Positions 21,708 to 33,717 are shown, numbered from the stretch's first letter. The stretch: DNA of 64,000 nucleotides from Rehmannia glutinosa (GCA_016081115.2 CM071935.1:26764653-26828652); one strand, 5' to 3'. Translations and numbers: made by a program. Notes: generated by a model not told the origin, from the letters alone.

Positions 21708-21865
21708 AGACACATCAAGAATTGGGTTAGTCGATGCTAGGGTAGGTTTATCAAGTGGGTTGATATCGTTGGATCAATCTGGCACATATGAGTGTGTGTA
21801 TGTATTAATCCAACGGTATCAAACCCACTTGGGTAGCATCGACTTACCCTGAAGAACTAATGTGG
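21708..21865. repeat. foldback inverted repeat
   Basis: Arms centred near 21,787: left GTCGATGCT...CAAGTGGGTTGATATCGTTGGAT, with an extra AGGGTAGGTTTAT-like insertion, and right ATCCAACGGTATC..AAACCCACTTGGGTAGCATCGAC. The loop is about 30 bases. Pairing is strong over 21,724-21,849 and continues weakly outward. Could be a foldback/MITE or a hairpin transcript locus. Confidence 0.75.
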
Positions 21866-21956
21866 ATATTTTTTTATTTTTATTTATAGTAAATGGAAAA
21901 GGGGTTGGGAGGACTAAATGGGTGGAGTTAGAAGAGAAGGGGCTAAGGAAACGTTT

Positions 21957-22343
21957 GGGAATGTATGAATGTGTTTTCAAATTCAATTTCTAGTTTCTAG
22001 TGTTGGAAAATGAATTTTCAAATTTTATTGGTTTTTGTGTGATAATTAAGAATATGTTTGGTTTGTTGTCTGAATTTTTATTTAGAAATGAAAATATGTT
22101 TGGTTATGGTTTTTGGAATGTATTTTTGACATAAATTTGCGTGATTGTAGTGTATTTTCACATAGATTTATGTGATTATAGTGAAAAATTGTTTGGTTGT
22201 GTTTTCAAAAGAATATTTCCATAAAAAAGTAAAAACTGAAAATGACTTTATTTTTATTGGGAATTTCCTAAACAAACATAAACTCATTTTTTGGAATAGT
22301 TGGAAAGTGAAAAAAGCATTTGAAAGCACATCCATACATACCC
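21957..22343. mobile_element. MITE with 25-bp TIRs
   Basis: Left end GGGAATGTATGAATGTGTTT(TCAAA). The right end, reverse-complemented, is GGGTATGTATGGATGTGCTT(TCAAA): three mismatches in 25 bp. About 387 bp, AT-rich, no gene. Superfamily not assigned. Confidence 0.7.
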
Positions 22344-22404
22344 TTTGTTTTTATTTTTTTAGTTTTTTTCATTCTATTAAAAATAATATTAAACATATAT
22401 CACT

Positions 22405-23605
22405 AGGGATGACAAAATCCAATGGCGAACCACTCCCGTAGGTACCTGAATAAAACGAGACGAGGAATCCCTATTTAATTCAGGGATGGAACGGGAATGG
22501 GCATTACCCGCTTCTCTAGAACCAAGGATGGGACGAGGATGGTATTTATATCCCTCGTCCCATCCCCATCTCTATTTAGATAAAAAGAGATTCATCGTTC
22601 CTTTCCTACTCCCTATATATATATTGTTTATTTATTATTAATATTAGTTCTATTTATAATGTTTTATTTTGTCAATTCTAAGTAAGCTTTTATAATTTTA
22701 CGCGTTCTCGTACTTTCTTTTAATTAAATTTTTTATTTATTTTAATTATTAATTATTTTAAGTAGAGGTGTCAATTTCACACCCGACAAGCAAATCCGTC
22801 ACGAACCGATCACTAAACTAATGGGTATGGGTCCAGGCTTCATGGATCCGGGTCAAAATTGGGTTGAACCCGAATAACCCTCTAATTAAATATGTCGAGC
22901 TCGAGTCACCCTGCTATGACCCATATTTAACCCGTATAACCTGTTTGTGAATTTAAAAGAAACTAAGTAAATAGTTAATTCTAAGAAAACATAAAAACCA
23001 AGATATGTCACTAAAACTTAAATGCTAAAAACTCGTTAATTATGCATGTTATTATTTTGTACATTGTCCTCGAAATATGATTAGTATGTTATGTTATTTA
23101 TGTAATTATGTTTTTTTTTTGTATGTAATGAATTGTGATATTTTTTATTGACTGGATAGTATGTTATGGTGGTCGATTTTAAAAAATTTAAATTTATTCA
23201 ATTGAAATTATTAAATTTAAATAAAAAAAACTTATTATACGGGTTAACCATGTCGGGTTCGGGTTACAATTGAAATAAACAGGTTGGGTTCGAGTTCAAA
23301 TTGTTGACATGAATAATTAACAAGGTTTGTTCCGGGTTGACAGATTCGAACCCGCGAACCCACAAAATCGGACCCGCAAACCTAAAAGCAATCCAAATTG
23401 ACACCCCTAATTTTAGTTTAATATATATTTTTCATTAATAAATACAAATTGGGAACTCGATTCCCCGCGGGAACTCTGGTTCCGGGGGGATTCCCCATCC
23501 CAGATAACCAAAGCGCGGAATGGAACATGAATTGTGTTTGGAATAAGATTTAGGGACAAGAATGGTATGTCAAATATCAACCCGTTCCCACCCATTGTCA
23601 TCCCT
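22405..23605. mobile_element. TIR element AGGGATGACAA, host of a nested MITE
   Basis: Ends AGGGATGACAAAATCCAATG and, reverse-complemented, AGGGATGACAATGGGTGGGA. The interior has GGGAATGGG/CCCATCCC-type sequence at both flanks. It is split by a second element (22,764-23,408). No coding. Confidence 0.6.
22764..23408. mobile_element. nested TIR element AGGGGTGTCAATTT
   Basis: Ends AGAGGTGTCAATTTCACACC and, reverse-complemented, AGGGGTGTCAATTTGGATTG. The interior is rich in GGGTTCGGGTT / AACCCGAACCC motifs. A sibling lies at 62,062-62,686. About 645 bp, no coding. Confidence 0.65.
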
Positions 23606-24689
23606 TCTGATACATTTTTTTTCTAAATATTTCAGATTTTTATACATTTTACTAAAACAATTCTCCTAAGTCTTAAGACACTTTTCCAAAACACCCGAAA
23701 TAAATCTAAATATTAAATTTCTAAAAGGTAGAAAAGGAGAAATTCTAGATGAACATAGTTAAGCTTTTTAGAATTGTCATATAGAAAATCCGTAGTATGT
23801 ATTTGGTGTTTTTGACATTTAAATGAAGATAATGTAGAAATACCTAATTATTAGAACTGTTGGTGTGAAGAAAAATTAAAGCTAGTAAATTTAAGACATA
23901 CTATTAATTTTTTTCTTCTTATATTTTGAGCTCAACTATTTCAACAAACGAATAGTGTCTTTATAACATTGAACTGGCTCTCTCATATTATTATACAAAA
24001 GCAAATTATCAAATAAACACTAATCATTGAAAACAAAACCGACTTATATATAACAAAAGCATTATCATATAGCACAAGTGACAAAACACCAGACAGAGGA
24101 ATGAGTGCAACAATAGTGTGAATTGTGTTGTGTTCATTAAGGTGGTGGCATTGAACTATTGAAGTACATAAAACAAAACATTTGATTACCCTAGTGAAGT
24201 GTAAAAAACAAGGTAAAACAACAAGTAATAGTCACTTTATATGTCGATTTTTTACCTGCGAATGTTTTTGAGATATGATTTTTATTTATAAATTATAATT
24301 TTAATTTGGGGGTGTATTTTAATTTGGGAGTGCTAAATACACTCAACTCCATATAATTTTAAAAATATCATTAGTTTTAAAAACTATAATATTTGTACGC
24401 CCATAAAGAAATTCTAAATACACCATATCTTGTATTAAAGCTTCTAACTTTCTTTCTCACTTACCCACATTCTTCTTCTTCTTGAACAAAAAGCTGATTT
24501 TTTTCTCTGTAAATCCTAGATTTTCCAACACCCACATTGTTGCAAATATGGAGAACAAAGAACATATTTTGTCGAATAATGTAAGTATCTCCTTAGTTTT
24601 ACATCATTAAAGTATGTTACTTCTCTATTTTCACTCGTTTTTTACAGTTTAAAATTGTTATTGAATAACAAAGTGTGACATTTGGTACG
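23606..24689. other. AT-rich DNA, possible broken element with exon-like start
   Basis: About 1.1 kb with no clear gene. At 24,548 an ATG frame MENKEHILSNN runs into GTAAGTATC, which looks like a 5' splice site, preceded by a TC/TTC-rich leader (24,465-24,485). GTGCTAAATACACTC-like sequence near 24,332 and related TGCTAAATATACACCC (complement, near 30,620) could be the two ends of an older element split by the gypsy insertion. Weak. Confidence 0.25.
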
Positions 24690-24748
24690 ATCGCATTACA
24701 ACCTTAGTCGTGCCATCATGCTATGAGGCATGATGACACGATCGTAAT
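24690..24748. repeat. hairpin unit left of the gypsy element
   Basis: TTACAACCTTAGTCGTGCCATCATGC pairs with GCATGATGACACGA around a short TATGAG-like loop. A very similar unit follows the other end of the gypsy element (30,216-30,272). Confidence 0.6.
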
Positions 24749-25294
24749 TACAGGTAGCGCCCTTTCTAGTTTACTTGAATTTTAATGCGAAAAATAATAA
24801 ATAAAGAGAAACACTTTAAAGAATGTCTAAATTATAAAATAGTAAAAACTTTTACTTCGTTCGAATATTTCAAAATGAAATAAATATTAATAACTACTAG
24901 TCCAAAACATTCGTACTGAAAATAGAAGTCATTCAACATTTAATAATCTAAAAGTAAAAACTTTGAAATTAAGAAAAATGGAATGACATGGGTTCCTCGA
25001 ATCACTACGCTCCGTCATCTCCTTCCTCCTCATTTTTCTCATCTGGGAAAAAAAAATTTCATGGAATGAGCATAAAGAAGCTCAACAAGTAACCTCATAC
25101 ATGAATGCATGCCTAATGCAATAACTTAACCTTTATAACTTTGTAAATCTTTATATATTTATTACTTAAAACCCTTTCATATTTGTACTTAAATATTGTC
25201 TTTCTTTTTTGTAAAACGTTCGTAGAGAACGCGAGCCTACTTGGTGGCACATTGTTCTAATCAAGGTCACATTGGACCTTGTTGTTTGGAACCC

Positions 25295-25378
25295 AATTAA
25301 TATTTTGCCCGAAGGCCCATTGCATTTCATTTTTCCCGAAGGCCCATTTTCATTCGTTTTCCCGAAGGCCTCCGCGCC
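25295..25378. repeat. GCCCGAAGGCCCATT tandem units in the gypsy LTR
   Basis: About three units of 25-30 bp built on CCCGAAGGCCCATTT..CATT(C/T). The same array is at about 27,895-27,975 in the other LTR. It gives short open frames in both directions. Confidence 0.7.
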
Positions 25379-25599
25379 ATTTCCCACTAACTCGGATCAT
25401 AGAATAATGTGCACCCATTTCTTTAAAAATATTATTAATTTAATCCTTGAAACTTGACTTTACTTAATGCTGGGATGCTCATGAAATGTTATGAATATTA
25501 ATTAACATGATGCATGAACTTAAGTGATGTAATGTATCTTTAAAAATGAGAATAAATGTAAGCACATATCATAATAAATAAATCTTATTAGCTGAAAGA

Positions 25600-26260
25600 A
25601 TTAGAAGCAAAACCCTTCATTCAACTAATTAAGAGAAAGCCTATATTCAATTATTCAAAGTTATTTGGGAAAACCCCACATTGATTAGTTATGGAGAAAA
25701 CCCTATATCTATTTAATAAGGGAAAACCCTATATCTATTTAATAAGGAAACTCTACATTCAATTAATTAGGGATAATCGTACATTCAATTATTCAAACCA
25801 ATCTAGGGAAAATCCATACATTCAATTAGTTAAGAGAAAACCCTACATTCAATTATTTAACTTCTTTGGAGGAAAGTCATACGTTCAGTTAGTTAGGTGA
25901 ATACCCTACATAATCAACTAGTTAGGAAAAGCCATGCATTCAATAAGTTAGGGAAAAGTACATTTAGTTAATTAAGGATGAACGCTATGTTCAACTAATC
26001 ATTGAAAATCCTACATTCAATTAATCAGGGATAAATCATATGTTCAACTAATCAGGAAAACTTTACGTTCAATTAATTAGTGGACTCTAGATTCAAATAT
26101 ATTAAGGGAAAAACCTACATTGAAATTCAATTACTCATTCAACTAGTTAGGATAAAATCCTACATTCAACTAATTAAGGGAAACCATATGTTCAACTAAT
26201 TAGGAAAAATAGTACATTATCGTATATTCAAGTATTCAAGGAAAAGATTAAACCTCACTT
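25600..26260. repeat. ATTCAATTAGTTAGGGAAAA satellite-like array in the gypsy LTR
   Basis: About 17-20 degenerate units of roughly 30-40 bp, each approximating ATTCAA(C/T)TA(A/G)TTAGG followed by GAAAA..CCTACA. The counterpart in the other LTR is at about 28,255-28,890. Confidence 0.75.
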
Positions 26261-27003
26261 TCAACTAATTATTCAAACAATGAAACATAATTGGTGGCAA
26301 GCCAAATACATACATATAGGGACAATTCTTGTAGTCAAACATGATAAAACGACAAGCTTTGCAGTCAATTATGATAAATCAATAGACCTTAAAATCAACA
26401 TAATGAAAATCATATACATAACAATAATCCAAACCTAAAACTACGTGAAAAACTAAAGAGATTACTTGTCTGGTCAACTTAAGGATACTAAAATTCTTTT
26501 CAGGCTCTTTGGGATCAAATGTAGTCCTAGAAGATTCGCATTGGAGAAATCACCTCTTTTTCTTCTCTTTTATTTTTTTCCTCTCCGCGTTACGCTCCGG
26601 ATGTTAGGGACATTCTCTCTTCTCTCTCTCTCTCTCTCTACTCTGTGCCTCATCTATCGTGTATTCTGTTTTCTTTGTGTGTGTTTTACGTGTCTTATAT
26701 TTGTGCTTTAACCTACTCCTAATTGGGCTAGGTTTAGAGTACATGGGCTTATAATTAACTTACTAACAATATGTGCTTGATTTAGTACTCTAAACTAATT
26801 AAAGGTCCAAATATCGTCTAAGGCCCAAATAAAATAAATTCACAGTCCAATTAAAAAGACTCTTTTATTATTCGTAATTTAACAAATTAACTATCTAGTA
26901 ACATCATTAATAAATTCACAATTTTCCATTATTATTCCATGAAATAAACTAATAATATAATAAATAACATTCTTATTAAGGCATAAAAATTCGGGTCGTT
27001 ACA

Positions 27004-27339
27004 TTCTCCCCACCTTATAAAATGTTTCGTCCTCGAAACTTGTTAAAGGCCCAATTAAATACACAATTAAAGCAGTAACAAAGCACAAAATATATTATGG
27101 GTGTATCAAATAATCAATACTATCTCAAGCACATTCACATTTGATGTCCAAAGCTATAGAATAAACACAAGATTATACGGGCATAATTATATTGAATGGA
27201 AAGCTTACCATATTGTGGAGGGAGTTGCTTGAAGCGCGACTCGGAATCCACGACTAGTTGACTTTAAACTTGTCATAAATTAGTCGTTTCAAAGTCTATA
27301 GAACCGATTTTAAAATTCCTGGGCTCTGATACCACTAAA
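27004..27339 (-). other. gypsy interior: PPT and PBS only
   Basis: Minus-strand order: LTR end ...GCTACA, TTTAG, primer site TGGTATCAGAGCC (initiator-Met tRNA type), about 300 bp non-coding, then GAGGACGAAACATTTTATAA and the polypurine tract GGTGGGGAGAA abutting the 3' LTR. No protein-coding sequence remains. Confidence 0.8.
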
Positions 27340-29256
27340 TGTAGCGTCTTTTTTAGCTTACTTGAATTTTAATGCGAAAAATAATAAAAAAAGAGAAACA
27401 CTTTAAAGAATATCTAAATTACAAAATAGTAAAAACTTTTACTTCGTTCAAAGATTTGCATCGAAATATATATTAATAACTATTAGTCCAAAACATTAAA
27501 TCTTGAAAATAGAAATCATTCAACATTTAATAATCTAAAAGTCTAAACTTTGAAATTAAGAAAAATAGAAGGACATGGGTTCCTTGAATCACTACGCCCC
27601 ACTATCTCCTTCCTCCTCATTGTTCTCATCTGAAAAAAAACAAAAAAAAAACATTCGTGGAATGAGCTTAAAGAAGCTCAACATATAACCTCATACATGA
27701 AAACATGTGTAATGCAATAACTTAACCTCTATAACTTTATAAAACTTTACGTTTTCATTACTTAAAAACCTTTCATATTCGTACTTAAAATATTGTCTTT
27801 CTTTTCGTAAAACGTTCTTAAGACGCAAGTTCACTTGGTTACACATTGTCCTAATCAGGGTCGTAGTGGGCCTTGTTATTTGGAACCCGATTAATATTTT
27901 GCCCGAAGGCCTATTTCCTTTCATTTTGCCTGAAGGCCCATTTCCATTCGTTTTGCCTAAAGGCCCATTTCCTTTTACATTAACATTAGACGCAAGCGGC
28001 ACATTGCCAACGTCGGTCCCCACCCCATTTCCCGCTCACTCAAAGATCATAGAACAATGTGCACCCATTTTTTTGAAAAAACATTATTAATTCTAATCTT
28101 TGAAACTTGACTTTTCTTAATCTGGTATGCTCATGAAATGATATGAACATACATTAACATGATGCTTGAACTTAAGTGATACAATGTATCATTAAATATG
28201 AGAATAAACGTAACGCATATCATAATAAATAAATCTTATTACCTGAAACAATTTGAGAAACAAAACCCTTCATTCAACTAATTAATGGAAAGCCTATATT
28301 CAATGATTCAAAGTTATTTAGGGCTTTCCCCCTACATTCAATTAGTTAGGGGGAAAATCCTATATCTAATTAGTTAGGAGAAAATCCTACGTTCAATTAA
28401 TTAGGAATAAGCCTACATTCATTTATTCAAATCAATCTAGGGAAAATCCATACATTCAGTTAGTTAAAGAAAAACCCTACATTCAATTTTTTATTCTCTT
28501 TGGAGGAAAGTCATACCTTCAATTAGTTAGGAAATACCTACATAATCAACTAGCTAGTTAGAAAAAAAAAGTCATGCATTCAATTAGTTAGGGAACAATA
28601 GATTTAGTCAATTAAGGATGAACACTATGTTCAACTAATTATCGAAAATCCTACATTCAATTAATCAGGGATAAATCCTCTGTTCAACTAATCAGGAAAA
28701 TTTTACGTTCAATTAATTAGTGAACTCTAGATTCAAATATATTAAGGGAAAACTCTACATTGAAATTCAATTACTCATTCAACTAGTTAGGGTAAAACCA
28801 TGCATTCAACTAATTAAGGGAAAGCCATATGTTAAACTAATTAGGAAAAATCGTACATTATCATGTATTCAAGTATTCAAGAAGAGGATTAAACCTCGCA
28901 TTCAACTAATCATTCAAACAATGAAACATAATTGGAGGCAAGCCAAATACATACACATAGGGCCAATTCTTGTAGTCAAACATGATAAAACAACAAGTCT
29001 TGCAGTCAATTATGATAAACCGATAGGCCTTAAAATCAACATAATAAAAATCACGTACATAACAATAATCCAAACCTAAAACAACATAAAAACTAAAGAG
29101 GTTACTTGCTTAGTCAACTTAAGGATACTAAAATTCTTTTTAGGCTCTTTGGGATCAAAAGTAGTCCTAGAAGATTCACGCTGGGAAATCACCTCTCTTT
29201 CTTATCTTTTATGTTTTTTCCTCTCTACGTTCTGCTCTGGACGTCGGGGACGCTCT

Positions 29257-29303
<47 letters not shown>

Positions 29304-30220
29304 GCCTCATCTATAGTGGATTCTGTTTTCTCTGCGTGTGTTTTACGTGTTTTATATTTGTGTTTTAACATACTCCTAATTGGACTAGGTTTAGAGTACA
29401 TGGGCGTATAATTAACTTACTAACAATATGGGCCTGATTTAATACTATAAACTAATTAAAAGTCCAATTATCGTATAAGGACCAAATAAAATAAATTCAC
29501 AATCCAATTAAAAAGACCCCTTTATTATTCGTAATTTAACAAATTAACTATCCAGTAAAATAATTAATAAATTCACAATTCTTCATTATTATTCAATGAA
29601 ATAAACTAATAACATAATTAGTAACAGGGGCGGACCCAGAATTTATAGATGAGGGGGGCCAATCAGGGATGACAAGGATGTGTAGACGCGGATACTCACA
29701 TATATATCGACCATAATGAGATGATATGAGTAACTTTTTTCGGGTTTGGGATACGAGTAATACATATAATTTTTTTTAATAGGACTTGAGATGAGTACAA
29801 TAGTATTAATATCATAAGGTTTTGGTTGATCGAGATACTCCAAAGCTAACAGTTAAAAAACGAATGATCAAATATATATCTGATAATTATGTTAAATAGA
29901 TTATCTTTGCATCAAAAAATTGCATCAGTATTCATAGTTAAAGATTTCAAAATACACTAAATTCTAATCAAGATGTATATTTCACAATTTTAAACATTAT
30001 GATATATATCAAGATCCGCGCACAATATTATTCAAACTTAAAGGAAATAGTCATGGGCTTATGTGGTTTACATAACACATTTTATTAATCAACAATTTAG
30101 TTTTGTACAAAAATATTAAAATACTACATATGCATATACATATACCTATATATAAGTAACAAAATGAAAAAGTAGTCTAAAGGTAGTTCCGTTCCCGATT
30201 AGTAACATTCTTTTTTACAA
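27340..30220 (-). repeat. gypsy 5' LTR with hAT insertion
   Basis: Matches the 3' LTR from TGTAGCG (27,340) to ATTCACAATTCTTCATTATT (about 29,590) and again for a few bases after the hAT insertion. Compared with the 3' LTR, about 25 bp including GGCATAAAAATTCGGGTC are missing at the very end. It contains the same CCCGAAGGCC and ATTCAATTAG arrays and a longer TC microsatellite (29,255-29,300). Confidence 0.8.
29617..30205. mobile_element. non-autonomous hAT element with 8-bp TSD
   Basis: The element (29,625-30,197, 573 bp) begins CAGGGGCGGACCCAGA. The reverse complement of its end reads CGGGAACGGAACTACC, an imperfect TIR. It is flanked by ATTAGTAA at 29,617-29,624 and 30,198-30,205, the 8-bp duplication typical of hAT. 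The 3' gypsy LTR has the uninterrupted site (AATAAATAACATTCTT), confirming the insertion. No transposase. Confidence 0.85.
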
Positions 30221-30335
30221 CATCGATAGTGCCATCGTGCTACACGATGACACGATCAAAGTAATTCAATCGTGCCTTGTGGAACGATTGAATATACCAT
30301 CGTTCCATTTAGGGTCATCGTGCCATTTATCGTCT
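30216..30335. repeat. cluster of short palindromes
   Basis: GTGCCATCGTGC-TA-CACGATGACAC, then CAATCGTGCC-TTGT-GGAACGATTG, then further ATCGTGCCAT/ATCGTTCCAT half-sites. The first unit resembles the hairpin at 24,690-24,748 on the other side of the gypsy element. Confidence 0.65.
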
Positions 30336-31430
30336 TCTTCCCCAAAACAGAAAAAAAAAATAGAAAAAATTGTTACTCCAGAATTTAAACCAAATCCAAT
30401 TACCCAATACTTATACACAACAATTACCCTAACTAATCCAATTATGAGTACAAAATTAAAGTAAAATATTACATTTGAGATTAAAATAAAATATTACATC
30501 TTCTTCCCTGCCGGAACTCCTCCGCCGCCACCGCTGTCCCTTGGGGCGCATATGGTTTTGTGGTGTATTAGGGGGGAAACAATGGAAGGGTAATGTCGGA
30601 AATTATTGGGTGTATATTTAGCAAATGAATTATGTTTCTAAAATAGGATGGAGGTATTTAGTAAGTGGGTGCTTTTAGAGTTTTTGGCGGTGCGAATTGC
30701 CCCCCACCTTTCAATTTCCTCATTTAACTATCTAGTGATTCTGAGAGCAAACTTTGTAAAAAAAATACTCTATTTAAATGGATAAGGAAACCACTAGACA
30801 CTCAAATAGACATGGGCGTAGCTAGGATTTGCGACAAGTACAATCAGGTACTTTTTTGTACGGGAAAATTATTGGGCTGAAATTTTAAAAAGTAAAAAAT
30901 AACAAAAATTGTAATAGAAAAAGACTAATCTAAAGGTCGTACATTGCAACAATTTTTGAGGGTTTTCATCATGCTCTCAAGTCTGGCTTCTTTGGAAAAG
31001 ACTTTTTAGTGAAATGACTTATGCAAAAATCATTTCTACATTAACTACCAAACAACTATTTTTATTATGAAAAATAGACTTTCAGATCCAAAAATTCATT
31101 TGAAAAGTGCTTCCAAAAAATCTACTCATCAAGTTTGGAATATGTATCTCTTTACATAACAAACAAGACAATCATTCATCTACTCATATACTTTAATTGG
31201 GCCAAGTGATTCTTAATTCAATGGGCCAATTAGACAGTAGGTTTATTAGCCTTTAAAATTTTAACTCAATTTTTTTATGGACTATACCTTCCGGCTAAAT
31301 TTTTCAGTGCGGTCTAACCCAAATTTAATCAGTCCACTCAGAGATCCAAAGCGATCTATCAACCGCACTGATCCTAAGGTGGCTATGTCATTTTCTGTTA
31401 GATGGTCCATTGATGTCATAGTTTAGAAAG
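30336..31430. other. mixed intergenic DNA
   Basis: AT-rich, with one short GC-rich patch (CTCCGCCGCCACCGCTGTCC, 30,518-30,537) that may be a captured or genic scrap, and CCTTCCATT/AATGGAAGGG-type motifs of an old DNA element. No supported gene. Confidence 0.35.
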
Positions 31431-32325
31431 TGTTAGCAAATATGGTGAAAATAGAAATCACATATTTGCACGTATAAAGTGGATCAAATATACTATTTGC
31501 GGTGGAATTGTCAATCCACATAGTCAAAGATTAAGCCCATCTACAATCCTCCTCCTTGATCCGAGTTTAGCCATCTACAAGCCTCTTTTGATTGAACCGC
31601 GAACAAGGAACGAACGCTGTAGATTGGTTGAGCCACAAGAAAACCATGAACAAGATCACGAACCGTCTTTTCGTTGGTGTAAGTAACTACTAGAGTTATT
31701 CACTTTGATGTGTACACCTTAAACCCTTGGAGAACTTTGGAGATGCTCCAAGAAAAAAACTGTAGAAAGAAATTTTAGGAGATAGATTATTTTCTTGTTG
31801 TGTGAAAGACTTATATTTTTCGTAGACTGATATTGTAGGGAGAGATAACAATATATATCTCAATCTCATATCTTAGTTAGAGTCATGATGGAAGATGTTT
31901 CTAGATAAACCTTGTCTAAATAGGATTCAGATTATCCCAATTATGGATGCAACCTAATTGTACCTAATATCCCCACTCATACATATTTGACTCGACTCAT
32001 TCGAATCACATCCGCATAGCTCTCATCTCACGTCCCTTCTTTCATACAGGGAACAAGGCGTGCAACCAAGTGAGAAAGTGTATTTGAGGAGAGTTATATT
32101 AAATTATTACCAATCTAACATAACCAATAACTCAATAGCTCATTATGTACCCCAAACTAAGTGGTGACACCCGAAGCATCTCTAGATTTCTCAATGAAAT
32201 AAATAGAGCATGCTCGACTCAATTAAATATGTTTCTATAATTATAGAACATAAATACGTTACTAACTTAGTTATTTCTCGGCCCTACATGCCAATTAGCT
32301 TGGTCTTGACAACTATCCTAGACAT
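31431..32325 (-). mobile_element. fragment of the 7.1-kb LTR family
   Basis: LTR at 31,431-31,969 (TGTTAGCAAATATG...ACCTAATA) followed by about 355 bp of the same interior as 7,624-8,035 (CATACATATTTGACTCGACT, TCTTTCATACAGGGAA, TGACAACT). Homology stops at about 32,325; the remainder and the other LTR are missing. Confidence 0.75.
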
Positions 32326-33713
32326 GGCAACATGTGTATGCAAAACTGTGCCAAGTGGCGGGCAGGGGCTGGCCACGTTTTGCCTAGCAGTTGGGGTTGT
32401 CAATTGCATAACTGTAGGCTATTTTTAGGGCTAAAGGTGCACGAATTTTGGTAGCTTGAGTTGTGTACAACCTTGGTCCTCCTTGTATATTGATGTGGGA
32501 ATAATATAGCAAGGTTGGAGGTTGAACCTCGTAATTGTGTGTGCCTTTACGTTTCAACAATGTTACTTGTGTGTGCGCATTGTGTGGGTAATCAGGGGCA
32601 ACCTGGGATGGTTGATCGAGATTCGAGTTCCACTCCTTAGGTTTGTGCAAACACGAGTGAGCGGTGAGGAAAACCAGTGGGATACACGAGTGTTGGCAAT
32701 AGAGCGTTAAGCGCGAATGGGTTGTGCGAGGCGATTCGGCCGCACAAGTGGGTGCGCACGATGCGAAAAATTCTAGAGACAAAATTACGCTATGACAAAA
32801 TAAAAACTTCCATAGCCATACAATGAAAGAGGCAAAATGCATTAATGCAAAAATAGAATTAATACTCGATTGACACAATTATATACGACAAACACAAGTG
32901 TGATTTCAATCTACTACAACTCTTGTATTGTACTCAAGGACCAAGGTCAAAGCCAGTGTTAGTCCCTGACATTTTGGAGGACTTGGGAAAAAATAAAAGA
33001 ATGCCCTTCAAATTGTGATAACACAAAGAATAAAAATGCGCAATGTAAAAAAAACAAGTAACAAAAAATCATTTAAAATGACTTCTTCTAGCATTTTGAG
33101 AAGCAAATGCATCAATAATATTTTCATAATCAACTTTGATGAAACTTATCATTTTTAATTCATAAGATTGCTAATCCATTTAATACTTAATTTGACATTG
33201 TTGACCATAAGTTGGTTTTTAACAAATTTAACTTAGAAAAACTTCTTTCTACAGACATTATAGGCAATCTAAAACAAATACAAACTCTAAGATTTCAAGT
33301 GTTTTTTCCTCTGCTCGTAAAGTCCCTTATTTTAAGCTAAGTAAATAAATGCTCTAAATTAATATATAAAGAGTTACCATGCTTTAAAATATTTCCAAGA
33401 TTTTGACAATATTATTTTAATTTATTATTTTCAAAAGAATTTAACTTCTTCGAATTAAACAGGAAGCCGAAAAAATTATCATATGTTTACAATTGTTCAA
33501 CCTACTCTTTAAGGAAACAATATTAATATCCACTACAATTATGAAATAATTAACTCTAAAAGAATATTCACCAGATTGTGTACTATATTCATATACATTT
33601 TAAAAAACACGCGAATATATAATACAATATGCAAAAAAATTGTGATTTTATAGAATTTTATCCAAAGGGTAATTGGTAACTATATAAGAAAGAAAAATAG
33701 ATGGGCTCATACA

Positions 33714-33717
<4 letters not shown>
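32326..33717. other. unassigned DNA
   Basis: 32,330-32,780 is relatively GC-rich (GTGCCAAGTGGCGGGCAGGG; GGCGATTCGGCCGCACAAGT) with a long but unconvincing minus-strand frame that has no recognisable motif. The rest is AT-rich with no features. The GC-rich part may be retroelement UTR. Confidence 0.35.

Larger units (their letters stand above)
24753..27003 (-). repeat. gypsy 3' LTR
   Basis: On the minus strand it starts TGTAACGACCCG (27,003) and ends ...GCTACC (24,753; expected CTACA). Contains two internal tandem arrays and a TC microsatellite near 26,610-26,640. Open stretches here are repeat artefacts. Confidence 0.82.
24753..30220 (-). mobile_element. Ty3/gypsy element reduced to two LTRs
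   Basis: Two LTRs of about 2.25 kb (24,753-27,003 and 27,340-about 30,220, the latter enlarged by a hAT insertion) enclose only about 336 bp. On the minus strand the interior begins with a primer site TGGTATCAGAGCC (27,323-27,335 region) and ends with CGAGGACGAAAC...AAGGTGGGGAGAA immediately before TGTAACGACCCGAATTTT, the classical end of plant chromovirus/Del-Tekay type gypsy elements. All gag and pol are gone. Replication signals are intact, so this may be a non-autonomous derivative or a late internal deletion. Confidence 0.85.

Noticed and set aside
25166..25457. Frames with repeated GNGPSGKMKGN / LPEGPFPF peptides, also at 27,691-28,090
   Set aside because: Products of the CCCGAAGGCCCATT tandem repeat in both gypsy LTRs; not genes.
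32384..32878. 164-codon minus-strand frame
   Set aside because: No recognisable motif, no homologous open copy in the window, and it lies in patchy GC-richer DNA next to a retroelement fragment. Length alone is weak evidence.
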